Positions 18,301 to 26,755 of a stretch of 64,000 nt of DNA are shown one piece after another. The stretch lies in the NCBI RefSeq assembly GCF_014647375.1, contig NZ_BMPB01000004.1, forward strand, positions 372,001 to 436,000, written 5' to 3'. The number at the start of each line of letters is the position of its first letter. The stretch's first letter is position 1. Source of the stretch: Parabacteroides faecis (GTDB lineage: Bacteria > Bacteroidota > Bacteroidia > Bacteroidales > Tannerellaceae). Below the pieces are notes generated by a model that did not search any database, was not told where the DNA came from, and worked only from the letters and a program-made list of their open reading frames with translations. A program made the position numbers and the translations under genes.

Positions 18301-18686
18301 GTGTGGGTGTCGTACAAGAATTGGTGGAAGACCGCTGGAGACAGCCGGGTGACGCGGGAACGCTTATTCCCCGCTGGTCGTATAACCAATATGGTGCAAC
18401 GGTAAAATATGCCGATAACTTTGTGTTTGACAACCATTACTGGCGCCTGAGAAACCTGACTTTAGGCTATACTTTACCAAAGAATATCAGCCGTAAGGCA
18501 TTGGTAGAAAACCTGCGTGTGTATGTGACAGGTAATAACCTGTTGACTTTCGGGCCGGCAAAGAAACGCTTTACAGATCCCGAAACAGGTGTAATGGGTA
18601 ACAGTTATAATGGTAACGCTGAAACGGATAACGGTATTCAGGGTTCCAGAAGACTGTATATGGTCGGTATTCAAATCACATTATAA
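15369..18686 (+). CDS. SusC-family TonB-dependent transporter without STN domain
   Basis: Outer-membrane transporter of about 1105 residues. After a signal peptide (LMFSVLFGAAGTVVAAIP) it goes directly into a CarboxypepD_reg-like domain (VSGLVSDDMGPVAGASVVVK), then the plug with VVVVAYGTAKKSTFTGSASV, LYIVDGMPYDG and GSRAANGVVMITTKRG, then the barrel. No STN domain is present, and no FecR or sigma gene lies nearby, so control must come from elsewhere. I prefer ATG 15369 over an in-frame TTG at 15357, because the signal peptide then starts normally. It is followed by its SusD partner after 17 bp. The substrate is unknown; the only associated enzyme is a metallophosphatase. Confidence 0.95.
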   Translation: MWTDSKLIKSLMFSVLFGAAGTVVAAIPTSPETMVVQQGNKVSGLVSDDMGPVAGASVVVKGTSVGTITDTDGRFSLDNVRRGSVIVISFVGLATQEITWNGQASLHVKLSDATQDLDEVVVVAYGTAKKSTFTGSASVVKAEKLEKVMGTGFTEALQGMSAGVNVVNTQGNPGAEARVEIRGISSMSGKANPLYIVDGMPYDGGLNQINPTDIESMTVLKDAAATSLYGSRAANGVVMITTKRGKSAKPQINFRGAWGTSDNAVKNPKKADPYQQLENTWYALYYDALLYDGLDAKAAGDYASSQALTKQVKATTNSKGEAIYVTPFRHINENYVLHDGNGNPYMNPNLEYVWDEDDWDVYKAIFSRKLRQDYSVDISGQTGNGKTAYFFSGGYLDDQGYGNRQYYKRYSFRTNLSTELFDWWKVAGSLSYSRHRQNVSGGASRAANFTTSLSSPWLRNEDNTGWVVSEKTGKRMYNYGKYTNNFFGAHILNNSGDYWDNENDDSFDNNMGHILSAQFNTEFKLPLGLKFRSALNIDDYWYRTMNYSSAVHGSGQTAPYGISILADGGYASRYDYNKRSTTWNNVLSGDWSIGDHNISGMVGHEWYTWDSHYEQGWGYGIMELGKYELSNTTKNFGVSGGRDKYSLLSFFGKLDYNFLNKYYVSASVREDGSSRFSSDNRWGTFWSTGASWRASKEGFLEDVKWIDNLILRASYGTTGNDKLIVRNASNGKAGDEVLYGYQGTYESDDLYLKSGLKPSTTPTPDLKWESNKQWNIGVDFSFFSRLSGTVEYYSRTSHDLLYYKELPLSAQVGSASGYNMNIGDLRNSGVEITINANIFTSKDFRWDIDANMSTLKNEVTYLPTGAYTYAGTACTYKMEEGKSIYEFIAPQYDGVNPETGLPGWLIRDGNGGWVRTEDQAKVTTDDFVYCGSAIPKVFGSITNNFQFKGIDLSFMFYYSYGSKISDYTYKERIMNRPGVGVVQELVEDRWRQPGDAGTLIPRWSYNQYGATVKYADNFVFDNHYWRLRNLTLGYTLPKNISRKALVENLRVYVTGNNLLTFGPAKKRFTDPETGVMGNSYNGNAETDNGIQGSRRLYMVGIQITL

Positions 18687-18703
18687 ATGTAAAAAAGATA
18701 TTT

Positions 18704-20296
18704 ATGAAAAGATTATTTATAAACATATCCTTCCTGTCCCTCGCTCTTGTAGGTTTTACTCTAACAGGATGTGATGACGATCTGACAACCAGTTCGTATG
18801 TGAAAGTGAATGATACGGATGTGCTCGAAAATATATCCCAGCTGGAAAAAGTCTTGACCTCGACTTATAAACAGTTGTATTTTAATACGGATAAAGGCGA
18901 TCGTGTATTTGCCGGACTTCCGGGCTTCCAGATGTATGTCGATGCAGGAGGTGCGGATATTGTGAGTCATACCAATATGGGAGGCGATCAGGTCACGTCT
19001 TATCAATATTCGAATGCAAAGACTCAGGCGGATGGAAATGCATCCAAGATATGGTCGATGTGCTATAACGTGATCAACCGTGCTAACATTATCCTGACCA
19101 ATGTGGATAATGCCAGCGGTGATGAAACGCAAAAGAAGCATATCAAGGGGCAGGCACTGGCTATGCGTGGAATCCAATATTTCCATTTGATCCAGAATTA
19201 CCAGCAGACGTATGTTATTGCCAAAAACAAACGGGGGGTAATCTTGCGTACGTCTTCCACTGATGAGTCTCATAAAGGTTTTTCAACCGTGGAAGAGATA
19301 TATACCCAGATCGTATCCGATCTGACTACTGCCAAGTCGTTGCTTACTGATTATCGTCCGGAAGACCTGTGGTTTATAAACTCTGAGATTTGCTCCGGTA
19401 TCCTGGCCCGTGTATATCTGGTGATGCAAAACTGGGAAGGTGCTTACAGTGAAGCTAAGATTGTTTATGACAATCATAGTCAGTTGATGACGCGCGAACA
19501 GTATCGTTCAGGTTTCGATGACATGATTTCCGGTAATTATGCAGAGGTTGTATGGGCGATGAAGTATACTGCCGACAATAACCTGGGAGGTAGTACGCAG
19601 TTTAACTTCTGGTACAACCAGGATGAAAGTTATGGCGAAGGATATGCGGATGGTCCGATCTATTCTTTCCTGGATTACTTTGTAGATGAGCAGTTTGTGA
19701 AATTGTTTGAAGAAAAGGAAGACCGTTATCAATTCTGGAAACGTACAAAGAACGCAAACAAAGAGATCAATACTAAATGGGCGTTCGATAAGTATAAACA
19801 TTACGGAGAAGATGGTGGAAGTGTGATCCAAAGTGCTACCCGTCCTGAAGTATGCCTGATGCGTGGTGCTGAAATGCTGTTGATCATGGCGGAGGCTGCT
19901 GCTCAGAAAGGAAGTACAGGAGAGGCTCTGACTTTATTGAATCGTTTGCAGGTAGCACGTAATGCAACTCCGACAACCAACGGAGGTGGGGATGCATTAT
20001 TGGAAGATATCTACAAAGAACGGCGTAAAGAGCTGATCTGTGAAGGACAGGCTGGTTTTTATGATCTGGTTCGTTTGCAGAAGCGATTGATTCGTTATGG
20101 CGAAACGGCTGCAAATCCTGCCGGACATTATGTGTGGGGTATGCAATATCTGAATGGTTATAATGTCAGCGATCCCCAACCTGTGGGAATTCTGGAATCG
20201 AATGATTATCGTTTCTTCTGCCAGATCCCTCAAATGGAGATCCTTAATAACGATGCAATCTCAGAAGCTGACCAGAATCCCTGGAGCGGTCAATGA
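18704..20296 (+). CDS. SusD/RagB-family lipoprotein
   Basis: Substrate-binding partner of the preceding SusC (530 residues). The lipobox TGC follows a hydrophobic signal (FLSLALVGFTLTGCDDD). Family features include GQALAMRGIQYFHLIQNYQQTY, PEVCLMRGAEMLLIMAEAAAQ and the C-terminal YKERRKELICEGQAGFYDLVRLQKR region read in parts. It ends PWSGQ, and a strong terminator at 20352-20381 follows. Nothing in the sequence fixes the ligand. Confidence 0.95.
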   Translation: MKRLFINISFLSLALVGFTLTGCDDDLTTSSYVKVNDTDVLENISQLEKVLTSTYKQLYFNTDKGDRVFAGLPGFQMYVDAGGADIVSHTNMGGDQVTSYQYSNAKTQADGNASKIWSMCYNVINRANIILTNVDNASGDETQKKHIKGQALAMRGIQYFHLIQNYQQTYVIAKNKRGVILRTSSTDESHKGFSTVEEIYTQIVSDLTTAKSLLTDYRPEDLWFINSEICSGILARVYLVMQNWEGAYSEAKIVYDNHSQLMTREQYRSGFDDMISGNYAEVVWAMKYTADNNLGGSTQFNFWYNQDESYGEGYADGPIYSFLDYFVDEQFVKLFEEKEDRYQFWKRTKNANKEINTKWAFDKYKHYGEDGGSVIQSATRPEVCLMRGAEMLLIMAEAAAQKGSTGEALTLLNRLQVARNATPTTNGGGDALLEDIYKERRKELICEGQAGFYDLVRLQKRLIRYGETAANPAGHYVWGMQYLNGYNVSDPQPVGILESNDYRFFCQIPQMEILNNDAISEADQNPWSGQ

Positions 20297-20351
20297 TACG
20301 TGATCTCATACTAGAGGAAATTAACTTGTAGACAATATAAACAAAGAAGTG

Positions 20352-20381
20352 AGGCATGTCTTTAAAGGCATGCCTTTTTTT
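20352..20381 (+). terminator. Intrinsic terminator after susD
   Basis: AGGCATGTC (20352-20360) pairs with GGCATGCCT (20367-20375) around loop TTTAAA, followed by seven T residues. It should separate susC-susD from the metallophosphatase gene. Confidence 0.9.
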
Positions 20382-20382
20382 G

Positions 20383-20390
20383 TATCTTTG
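20383..20390 (+). promoter_or_regulatory. Candidate -7 box of the metallophosphatase gene
   Basis: TATCTTTG matches TAnnTTTG 36 bases before the ATG and immediately follows the terminator T-run. No clear TTTG at -33 is seen. Confidence 0.5.
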
Positions 20391-20425
20391 TATAATTCAA
20401 ATCATTAATAACTTAAAATAATACC

Positions 20426-21589
20426 ATGAAGAAGATCAGTCTTTTCTTTCTCTTTTTTCTATTGACTGCTCTCCCTGTTTTTGCTCAGGAAGATATTAAA
20501 ATTACCCATGCCCCCTATCTGCAGAATCTGGGTGAGAATGAAGTAACAATTGTATGGACAGTCAACAAGCCTTCGATCGGATGGGTGGAACTGGCGCCTG
20601 ACGACGGAACACACTATTATCAGACGGAACGCCCGAAATTCTTTAATGCGAAAAACGGTATCAAGCTGACATCTACCGTTCATGCTGTCCATCTGAAGGG
20701 ATTGAAACCTGGGACGCGTTATCGTTATCGGGTCTATTCACAGGAAGTTCTGAGCCATGTGGGCTGGCGGGTTATATATGGAAATGTAGCCGCCACCTCT
20801 GTTTACGGAAAAGAACCATTGGCGTTTCAGACCAGTGACCACGGCAGGCAAACGGTAAATTTTGCGATGGTGAACGATATTCATGGAAAAAGCGACGTAT
20901 TGGAAAAGCTTATATCTCATTGCGATTTAAAGTCGACCGATATGTTCCTGTTCAATGGGGATATGGTTTCTATTTTCAATAGTGAAAAGGAAATATTCGA
21001 AGGTTTTATGGATAAGGCGACAGCACTTTTTGCTTCTGAAATACCGATGTACTATACCCGGGGAAATCATGAAACGCGCGGCTCGTTTGCCACGGCTTTC
21101 CAGGATTATTTCTCTCCTAAGCAAGAGCATATCTATTATACGTTTCGCCAGGGACCTGTCTGTTTTGTGATCCTGGACAGCGGAGAAGATAAGCCGGATT
21201 CGGATCTGGAATATGCCGGTATAAACGTGTATGACCAGTACCGTACGGAACAGGCTGAATGGTTGAAAGGCGTACTTGAAAGCAAGGAATATAAAGAAGC
21301 ACCTTTCAAAGTCGTCGTTTGCCATATTCCTCCTTTTGGTGGTTGGCATGGCGATCAGGAAGTGCTTGACAAGTTTATACCGTTACTCAATAATGCCGGT
21401 GTCGATATCATGCTTTGTGGTCATCTTCACCGTTATATACGGAATGAAGCGAAGGACGGTGTGAAATTTCCGGTTATTGTAAACTCTAATAATACGGTGT
21501 TGAAAGCTGAGGCTCAAAATAATAAACTAAGCATAAAGGTTCTTGATCAGGATGGAAAAGAGGTCGATAAACTGATTGTAAATAAGTAA
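20426..21589 (+). CDS. Secreted metallophosphoesterase (purple-acid-phosphatase-like)
   Basis: Exported calcineurin-like phosphoesterase of 387 residues. A signal peptide (to about residue 20, VFAQ) is followed by a fibronectin-like N-terminal domain of the purple acid phosphatase type (ITHAPYLQNLGENEVTIVW, about 25-110). The catalytic domain has all metal-binding motifs: NDIHG (Asp151, His153), NGDM (Asp179), GNHE (Asn214, His215), VVCHIPP and GHLH near the end. Phosphomonoester or diester hydrolysis in the periplasm is expected; the substrate is unknown. It has its own terminator and promoter signals but lies directly behind a SusC/SusD pair, which suggests a phosphate-bearing nutrient. The terminator at 21611-21652 follows. 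Confidence 0.9.
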   Translation: MKKISLFFLFFLLTALPVFAQEDIKITHAPYLQNLGENEVTIVWTVNKPSIGWVELAPDDGTHYYQTERPKFFNAKNGIKLTSTVHAVHLKGLKPGTRYRYRVYSQEVLSHVGWRVIYGNVAATSVYGKEPLAFQTSDHGRQTVNFAMVNDIHGKSDVLEKLISHCDLKSTDMFLFNGDMVSIFNSEKEIFEGFMDKATALFASEIPMYYTRGNHETRGSFATAFQDYFSPKQEHIYYTFRQGPVCFVILDSGEDKPDSDLEYAGINVYDQYRTEQAEWLKGVLESKEYKEAPFKVVVCHIPPFGGWHGDQEVLDKFIPLLNNAGVDIMLCGHLHRYIRNEAKDGVKFPVIVNSNNTVLKAEAQNNKLSIKVLDQDGKEVDKLIVNK

Positions 21590-21610
21590 AGACTGAGCCG
21601 GATATAAATG

Positions 21611-21652
21611 ATTCCCGACAGGTAGTGTTGTTGCTGCCCGTCGGGAATTTTT
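21611..21652 (+). terminator. Terminator after the metallophosphatase gene
   Basis: ATTCCCGAC (21611-21619) pairs with GTCGGGAAT (21640-21648), followed by a short T-run. It lies between convergent genes. Confidence 0.8.
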
Positions 21653-21697
21653 GTTGTTCGATTGGTTAGAGAGTTCTTTTCATAGTATAAAATGATA

Positions 21698-23341
21698 TTA
21701 GTCTTTACCTACATATCCTTGATTTTGCCTTAAATTCGGGTTAGCCAGAATTTCACTTTCCGGTATTGGCCAGACTTCATTCTTGTTTTTCCGGAACTGT
21801 CTTATTTCTATCTGTACCTTTTTTCCGGTAACCGGATTTACTGCTCCATATATAGGACCATTCATTGTTGCTTCACCGATATCCCATCTACGGATGTCCA
21901 TATAACGGGTTCCTTCGAAAGCGAGTTCGATGCGGCGTTCCCGGCGATACAGTTTGCGTACTTTTTCTTCACTATTGTATTCGGCTGCAGTAACAGGTAG
22001 CTGACCGGCACGTTTCCGTATATCATTTATATAGTTTAATACGTCCGCATGATTGTATTGACCGGTCTCGATCAGGCATTCTACATAATTAAGTAGGATC
22101 TCGGCATACCGGATGATCATATAATCGTTTCTTTGACTGGTCCGGTCCTGTGGATCATAAAACTTCTTTAGCATGAAACCGCTTCGGGAAGCGTTGGGCC
22201 TGCCGACTGCTTCCGGTCCTTCACCCCACGGGTCGTAAGTATATTGCTCGAAAGTTGTATTGTCGTAAGGCATCACGATGGTTGCATACAGGCGTGGGTC
22301 ACGATTGTCATTATATAAAGGATCTTTCATATAGATGTCCAACGAGTCAGCACCTAATTCTTCCAAGGTTTTACCCTGTTTGGTTTCAAAAGCGTTCACG
22401 AAGTCGAGCGTGGGCCATGAGGTACATTGTTGCCCCAATCCCGGACCGGAAAAACGAAAATAAGCTTCTTTGCATCCTGCCGGTTTGATAAGGATTCGTT
22501 CCTTATTTGCTCCGTCCATACTGACTGTCCGGAATAAATCCCTGAAATTTCGAGCCGGATCGTCATCTTCCGCATGGGTGTAGAATAATTCGTACCGGCC
22601 ACTGTTTATAATCTCCGTGGCAGCTTGTCTGGAAACATCGTAACGTTTGGTGTTCAGGGCTATGATCGATTTAAGGGACAGGGCTACGGCTTTATCCATT
22701 CTGTCTTTTTTAGCATCTTCATATTTGAAAGGTAGTGCTTCGATAGCCAGTGCCCGGTCCAGTTCCGCCAGCATGAAATCGGTAACAGCTTCGGGGGTAG
22801 AACGTTCCATAAAATTCTCGTTCGGCGATAAAGCATGATCAACAACAGGGATACCTTCTTTATATCCGAAGTATTTAAACAATTCCCAATGATAGTATGC
22901 ACGTAAAATAATGCATTCCCCACGCATTCGTTCTTTTTCATTCGGGTCGATAAAGTAAGCCTTGTCCATATTCTCAAGCATACGGCAACAGTTCCGGATA
23001 TTCTTGTAATAAGCGTTCCATACCTCGGTGATACCTCCAAAGGAATTGGGACTATCCGAAGTGATGGTACTGTTACCGATGGTCGTAATAAAACCTCCGA
23101 AATCGGCTCCGTGATACGTATTGTCGGTAAATCCTTCATAATGAATGATCGATGCATAAGGGGATGTATAATGTAGTGAGCCGGAAGGTAACGAATAGCA
23201 GAGATTTAAGGCTGATTCTACTTCACCGCTGGTTTTCCAGAACGTATCGTCGGTTGCTCCGAATGGATTATCCCGTGTTAGAAAATCGCTGCAACCGGAT
23301 AGTAAAACGATAAGAGTCGATAATAATAATGTATTTTTCAT
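21698..23341 (-). CDS. SusD/RagB-family lipoprotein
   Basis: Cell-surface glycan-binding lipoprotein (547 residues) paired with the susC that ends 13 bp upstream on the same strand. Signal peptide with lipobox LSGC (LIVLLSGCSDFLTRDNP). Conserved stretches: ECIILRAYYHWELFKYFG with the expected proline-containing turn, NDYMIIRYAEILLNYVE, and the C-terminal LYRRERRIELAFEGTRYMD typical of RagB proteins, where Arg-Arg-Trp-rich segments follow. It is the last gene of the minus-strand operon and is convergent with the metallophosphatase gene. Confidence 0.95.
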   Translation of the reverse strand: MKNTLLLSTLIVLLSGCSDFLTRDNPFGATDDTFWKTSGEVESALNLCYSLPSGSLHYTSPYASIIHYEGFTDNTYHGADFGGFITTIGNSTITSDSPNSFGGITEVWNAYYKNIRNCCRMLENMDKAYFIDPNEKERMRGECIILRAYYHWELFKYFGYKEGIPVVDHALSPNENFMERSTPEAVTDFMLAELDRALAIEALPFKYEDAKKDRMDKAVALSLKSIIALNTKRYDVSRQAATEIINSGRYELFYTHAEDDDPARNFRDLFRTVSMDGANKERILIKPAGCKEAYFRFSGPGLGQQCTSWPTLDFVNAFETKQGKTLEELGADSLDIYMKDPLYNDNRDPRLYATIVMPYDNTTFEQYTYDPWGEGPEAVGRPNASRSGFMLKKFYDPQDRTSQRNDYMIIRYAEILLNYVECLIETGQYNHADVLNYINDIRKRAGQLPVTAAEYNSEEKVRKLYRRERRIELAFEGTRYMDIRRWDIGEATMNGPIYGAVNPVTGKKVQIEIRQFRKNKNEVWPIPESEILANPNLRQNQGYVGKD

Positions 23342-23354
23342 ATCTGTATTTCTT

Positions 23355-26300
23355 TTAAAATGAAATATTTATACCTGCAGAATAGGTCTTTGACAGAGGA
23401 TATGTACTTTCTCCTCCTCTTGATTCCGGATCGATCTTGTTCTCCTTGGCTATCGTGAACGGATTCTGTAAGTTTACAAAAAAACGCAGATTAGATACCC
23501 AGTATCTATTGGTAAAGGAAGAGGGGAGCGTATAACCAAGCTGAATATACTTCACCCGGCAGTAACTGGCATCGAAAAACCAATAGTCGGATGATTTACC
23601 ATTATCTCCGGAAGTCGGTGTCAGGCGGGGAAAGCGGGCATTCGGATTTTCTTTTGTCCAATAATCCAGATGGAAATTCTGTGGACTGGCTGCATTACCG
23701 ATAGGATCGGAATAGACTCCTCCATAATAAGCATCGACTCCCGATACACCTTGCAACATGATTTCAAAATCGATATTTTTCCAGTTCAGGCTCAGATTGG
23801 CAAAGTAGTTGAAATCAGGTTCTCCGTTTCCCATTACTTTACGGTCGTTTGCCGTGATCATTTTATCCCCGTCGAGATCCATATAACGAATGTCTCCGGG
23901 TTGTTGTCCGTCTATGATGACAATACCCTCTTTGGGTGTATAACTACCGTCGCTTTGCAGGATAAAATCACTTTCCTGCAATAATCCGTTTGAGACATAT
24001 CGGTAGTGGCTGCTCAGCGCATGCCCTTCTTTGTCGATATGGCTACCTCCGTCGTAAGGGCCTCCCGGTAATTTCTCGATTTTGTTCTTGTTGCGCGATA
24101 TTCCCCCGAAAGCAGAAACACTCCAGTCTCCGAATGTTTGCATATAATTCATGCTGAATTCCCAACCTTTATTTCTGATTTCCCCGGCATTGATATCCGA
24201 TTGGCCGATTCCGCCGACAGCAGACAAGGGCGGTCGTAAGATGATGTCGGAAGTGAGTTTGTCGTAATAATCGAAGGTTATGTCTATCATATTATTGAAA
24301 ATGCTGAAGTCGACTCCCGTGTTGAACATGGCTACTTTTTCCCAGGAGATATCCGGATTCCCGAAAACAATCTCGGAACCATTTCCCGGATCGATGGTGC
24401 TTTGGTATTTATAGGCTCCGATATTTTCGTTTCCTAATAACCCGTAAGAACCCCTTAACTTCAGGTTGTTTATCCATTTAACCTCTTTCAGGAAAGACTC
24501 TTTGTTTACATTCCAGCCGATGGCTCCGGATGGAAACCAACCGAATTTGTTTCCGGGGCCGAAGCGGGATGATCCGTCACGGCGAATAGTCGCTTCGAAC
24601 AAATAGCGGTCATCATAGGTATAGTTTGCTTTTGCTAACAAGGATTGCATGGCATATTCATCCCATACACCACTGTTGTTCAGTTCGGCATTTACTCCGG
24701 CAATGGCAAACAGACGATGCTTTTCATGAAATGTCTTGGTATAGTCGACAGTTCCTCCAATATAATAATAACTGGAGCGCCAGGTTGACGATGGCTGAAA
24801 GTTTGCCCATGTAGCGATGAGCTGTCCGTTATCGTAATCGAAGAAGTTGACAGCACGCCGGTCTCCTTTGGTTGCTCCGCTATTCACCTGGTAACTGAAT
24901 TGTCCGGCCAGGTTTAAACCGGGAATTATTCCCCATTTGGGTTGTAAGTTTACACTTATGTTATCTGTCAGGTTCTCTGTGAATCCCCCTTTTTCGATTT
25001 GTGCCAGGGGATTTCTCATACTCGATCCGTAGTTCCCGTAATACTCATTGGGGTCTCCTTCCCTTTGCGGATATTTGCCAACGATAGTCGGAGGTGTCCA
25101 GTATAATAACCAGATAGGATTGAAAGCCCCGGTCGCACCGTCTACACTGGCCTTATGCTGTGTGCCACGAATTACGTTCAGGTCGACACCTACTGTGATA
25201 TTCTCCCGTAAACTGACAGTGGTGTTTGCCCGCAGGTTCAGACGGTCGTATGTGAAATCCTTTACATAACCGGTTTGTGCCATATAATTACCTGTAATGG
25301 CAAAACGGGCGATGCTACTACCTCCGTAGACCGATATCGAGTGACTTTGTATCGTCGCATTTTTCCATAATAAATCTGTCCAGTTGGTGTCCGGATATTT
25401 GTAGGGGTCACTTTGGTTGATTGTTTTTTGTATCGCATCCTCTGTGTAGACCGGATCACCCCCATTGTTTTTGTAAGCTTCGTTCATCATTCTCATGTAA
25501 GTGGGAGCATTCACAAAATCCGGCATATAGGTAGCTTTTTGTACACCGCCATATCCATTGTAACTGACCTTTATTTTGCCGGGTTGTCCTCTTTTGGTTT
25601 TTACAACGATAACTCCGTTAGCCGCACGAGCCCCGTAAATGGCTGCCGCTGCCGCATCTTTTAATACGGTAACACTTTCAATGGTGGTCGGATCGAGATT
25701 ATCCATATCCATTGGAATGCCATCCACTAAAACCAAGGGTGACAGATTCCCCATCGTAACACCACGGATCTTGATTATTGCCGCATCTCCTCCCGGCAAA
25801 CCACTCGATTGTGTTACCGTGATACCTGTAACACCTCCTTGCAGGGCTTGCGATAAAGAGGTGATCGGTTTGTTATTCAGTGTCGCATCCAGCTTTACCT
25901 GCGAGATGGAAGAGATACTGTTCAGTTTTCGTTCTTCCGTAAAACCGGTTACGATAACTTCTTCCAGCGCACTGATATTTTCTTCCAGCGAAATGATCAG
26001 GTTCGACTGATGGCGTTTAACCAGATATTCGACCGGCTTATAGCCAATATAGGAAAAAACCAGTATATCATCGCGTTGGGCTTCGATATGAAAGAGTCCG
26101 TCCAGATCGGTGGCCACACCTTGGTTGCTGCCTTTTATCTGGATGGTAACGCCCGGCAGGGGAGAAGGGGGTTCCTGTTTGTCGAAAACCTGTCCTTTTA
26201 TCGAAATCTTATTATTCGCCTGCTGGCTTTTCTGTTCTGCTTTATAGAGAATGATATGTTTGTTCTCTATCTTGTAACTGATGTTTTTGTCTGTTAATAC

Positions 26301-26597
26301 TTTATCTAAAATACTTGAAACAGTTTCCTTTTTAGCGGAAACTGATACTTTGGGGCTGAGGTCGATTTGGGAATCCTCATAGAAGAAGGAGTATTCGCTA
26401 TTCTTTTTTATAACAGATAGAACTTCTTCTATGCTTGCATTTTTCATGATAAATGAAAAAACTTTAGTTTGCGAGTATGTCTCTGCTGAAACATATAAAG
26501 CGCAACAAATTAGAAAAAAGGCTGTAATTCTCATAATTCGCTTCAATTTAGGACAATAAATGCCTGAAACGAGATGCTTGTCTTGTTTTTTTTTCAT
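23355..26597 (-). CDS. SusC-family TonB-dependent transporter with STN domain
   Basis: Outer-membrane transporter of 1080 residues. A long positively charged N-terminus precedes the signal hydrophobic core (MRITAFFLICCALYVSAETY), then an STN domain (about 47-118; ASIEEVLSVIKKNSEYSFFY), a CarboxypepD_reg-like domain (about 130-215), the plug (LVLVDGIPMDMDNL, AIYGARAANGVIVVKTKRG) and the barrel ending in AGINISF. The STN domain agrees with the FecR and ECF sigma genes directly upstream in the same operon, so it is likely both importer and signal transducer. The neighbouring GH106-like enzyme and isomerase suggest a deoxy-sugar-containing glycan; that link is inferred. Confidence 0.96.
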   Translation of the reverse strand: MKKKQDKHLVSGIYCPKLKRIMRITAFFLICCALYVSAETYSQTKVFSFIMKNASIEEVLSVIKKNSEYSFFYEDSQIDLSPKVSVSAKKETVSSILDKVLTDKNISYKIENKHIILYKAEQKSQQANNKISIKGQVFDKQEPPSPLPGVTIQIKGSNQGVATDLDGLFHIEAQRDDILVFSYIGYKPVEYLVKRHQSNLIISLEENISALEEVIVTGFTEERKLNSISSISQVKLDATLNNKPITSLSQALQGGVTGITVTQSSGLPGGDAAIIKIRGVTMGNLSPLVLVDGIPMDMDNLDPTTIESVTVLKDAAAAAIYGARAANGVIVVKTKRGQPGKIKVSYNGYGGVQKATYMPDFVNAPTYMRMMNEAYKNNGGDPVYTEDAIQKTINQSDPYKYPDTNWTDLLWKNATIQSHSISVYGGSSIARFAITGNYMAQTGYVKDFTYDRLNLRANTTVSLRENITVGVDLNVIRGTQHKASVDGATGAFNPIWLLYWTPPTIVGKYPQREGDPNEYYGNYGSSMRNPLAQIEKGGFTENLTDNISVNLQPKWGIIPGLNLAGQFSYQVNSGATKGDRRAVNFFDYDNGQLIATWANFQPSSTWRSSYYYIGGTVDYTKTFHEKHRLFAIAGVNAELNNSGVWDEYAMQSLLAKANYTYDDRYLFEATIRRDGSSRFGPGNKFGWFPSGAIGWNVNKESFLKEVKWINNLKLRGSYGLLGNENIGAYKYQSTIDPGNGSEIVFGNPDISWEKVAMFNTGVDFSIFNNMIDITFDYYDKLTSDIILRPPLSAVGGIGQSDINAGEIRNKGWEFSMNYMQTFGDWSVSAFGGISRNKNKIEKLPGGPYDGGSHIDKEGHALSSHYRYVSNGLLQESDFILQSDGSYTPKEGIVIIDGQQPGDIRYMDLDGDKMITANDRKVMGNGEPDFNYFANLSLNWKNIDFEIMLQGVSGVDAYYGGVYSDPIGNAASPQNFHLDYWTKENPNARFPRLTPTSGDNGKSSDYWFFDASYCRVKYIQLGYTLPSSFTNRYWVSNLRFFVNLQNPFTIAKENKIDPESRGGESTYPLSKTYSAGINISF

Positions 26598-26636
26598 ACT
26601 TTTGTGAAGAAATTTAATTGCTAATTAAGTTTACGT

Positions 26637-26694
26637 GTTTGCTTCTGCAAACGCAGAGGATAGGAAATACGCCAATATTTCCTATTCTTTTTTT
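26637..26694. other. Two adjacent hairpins between fecR and susC
   Basis: GTTTGC/GCAAAC (26637-26642 with 26647-26652) and ATAGGAAATA/TATTTCCTAT (26660-26669 with 26676-26685) form stems in the 158-bp gap of the minus-strand operon. A T-run follows the second hairpin only on the plus strand, so for the minus-strand message these are more likely processing or stability hairpins that separate regulator from transporter expression. Confidence 0.55.
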
Positions 26695-26755
26695 GAGATG
26701 TTATACCATAGGCGATATTAGATTAGGTTTATATTCTGATTGTTTTAGTAATTCC

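Noticed and set aside
26660-26694. Plus-strand intrinsic terminator between fecR and susC
   Set aside because: The T-run is on the plus strand, but all genes there are on the minus strand; kept only as a hairpin.
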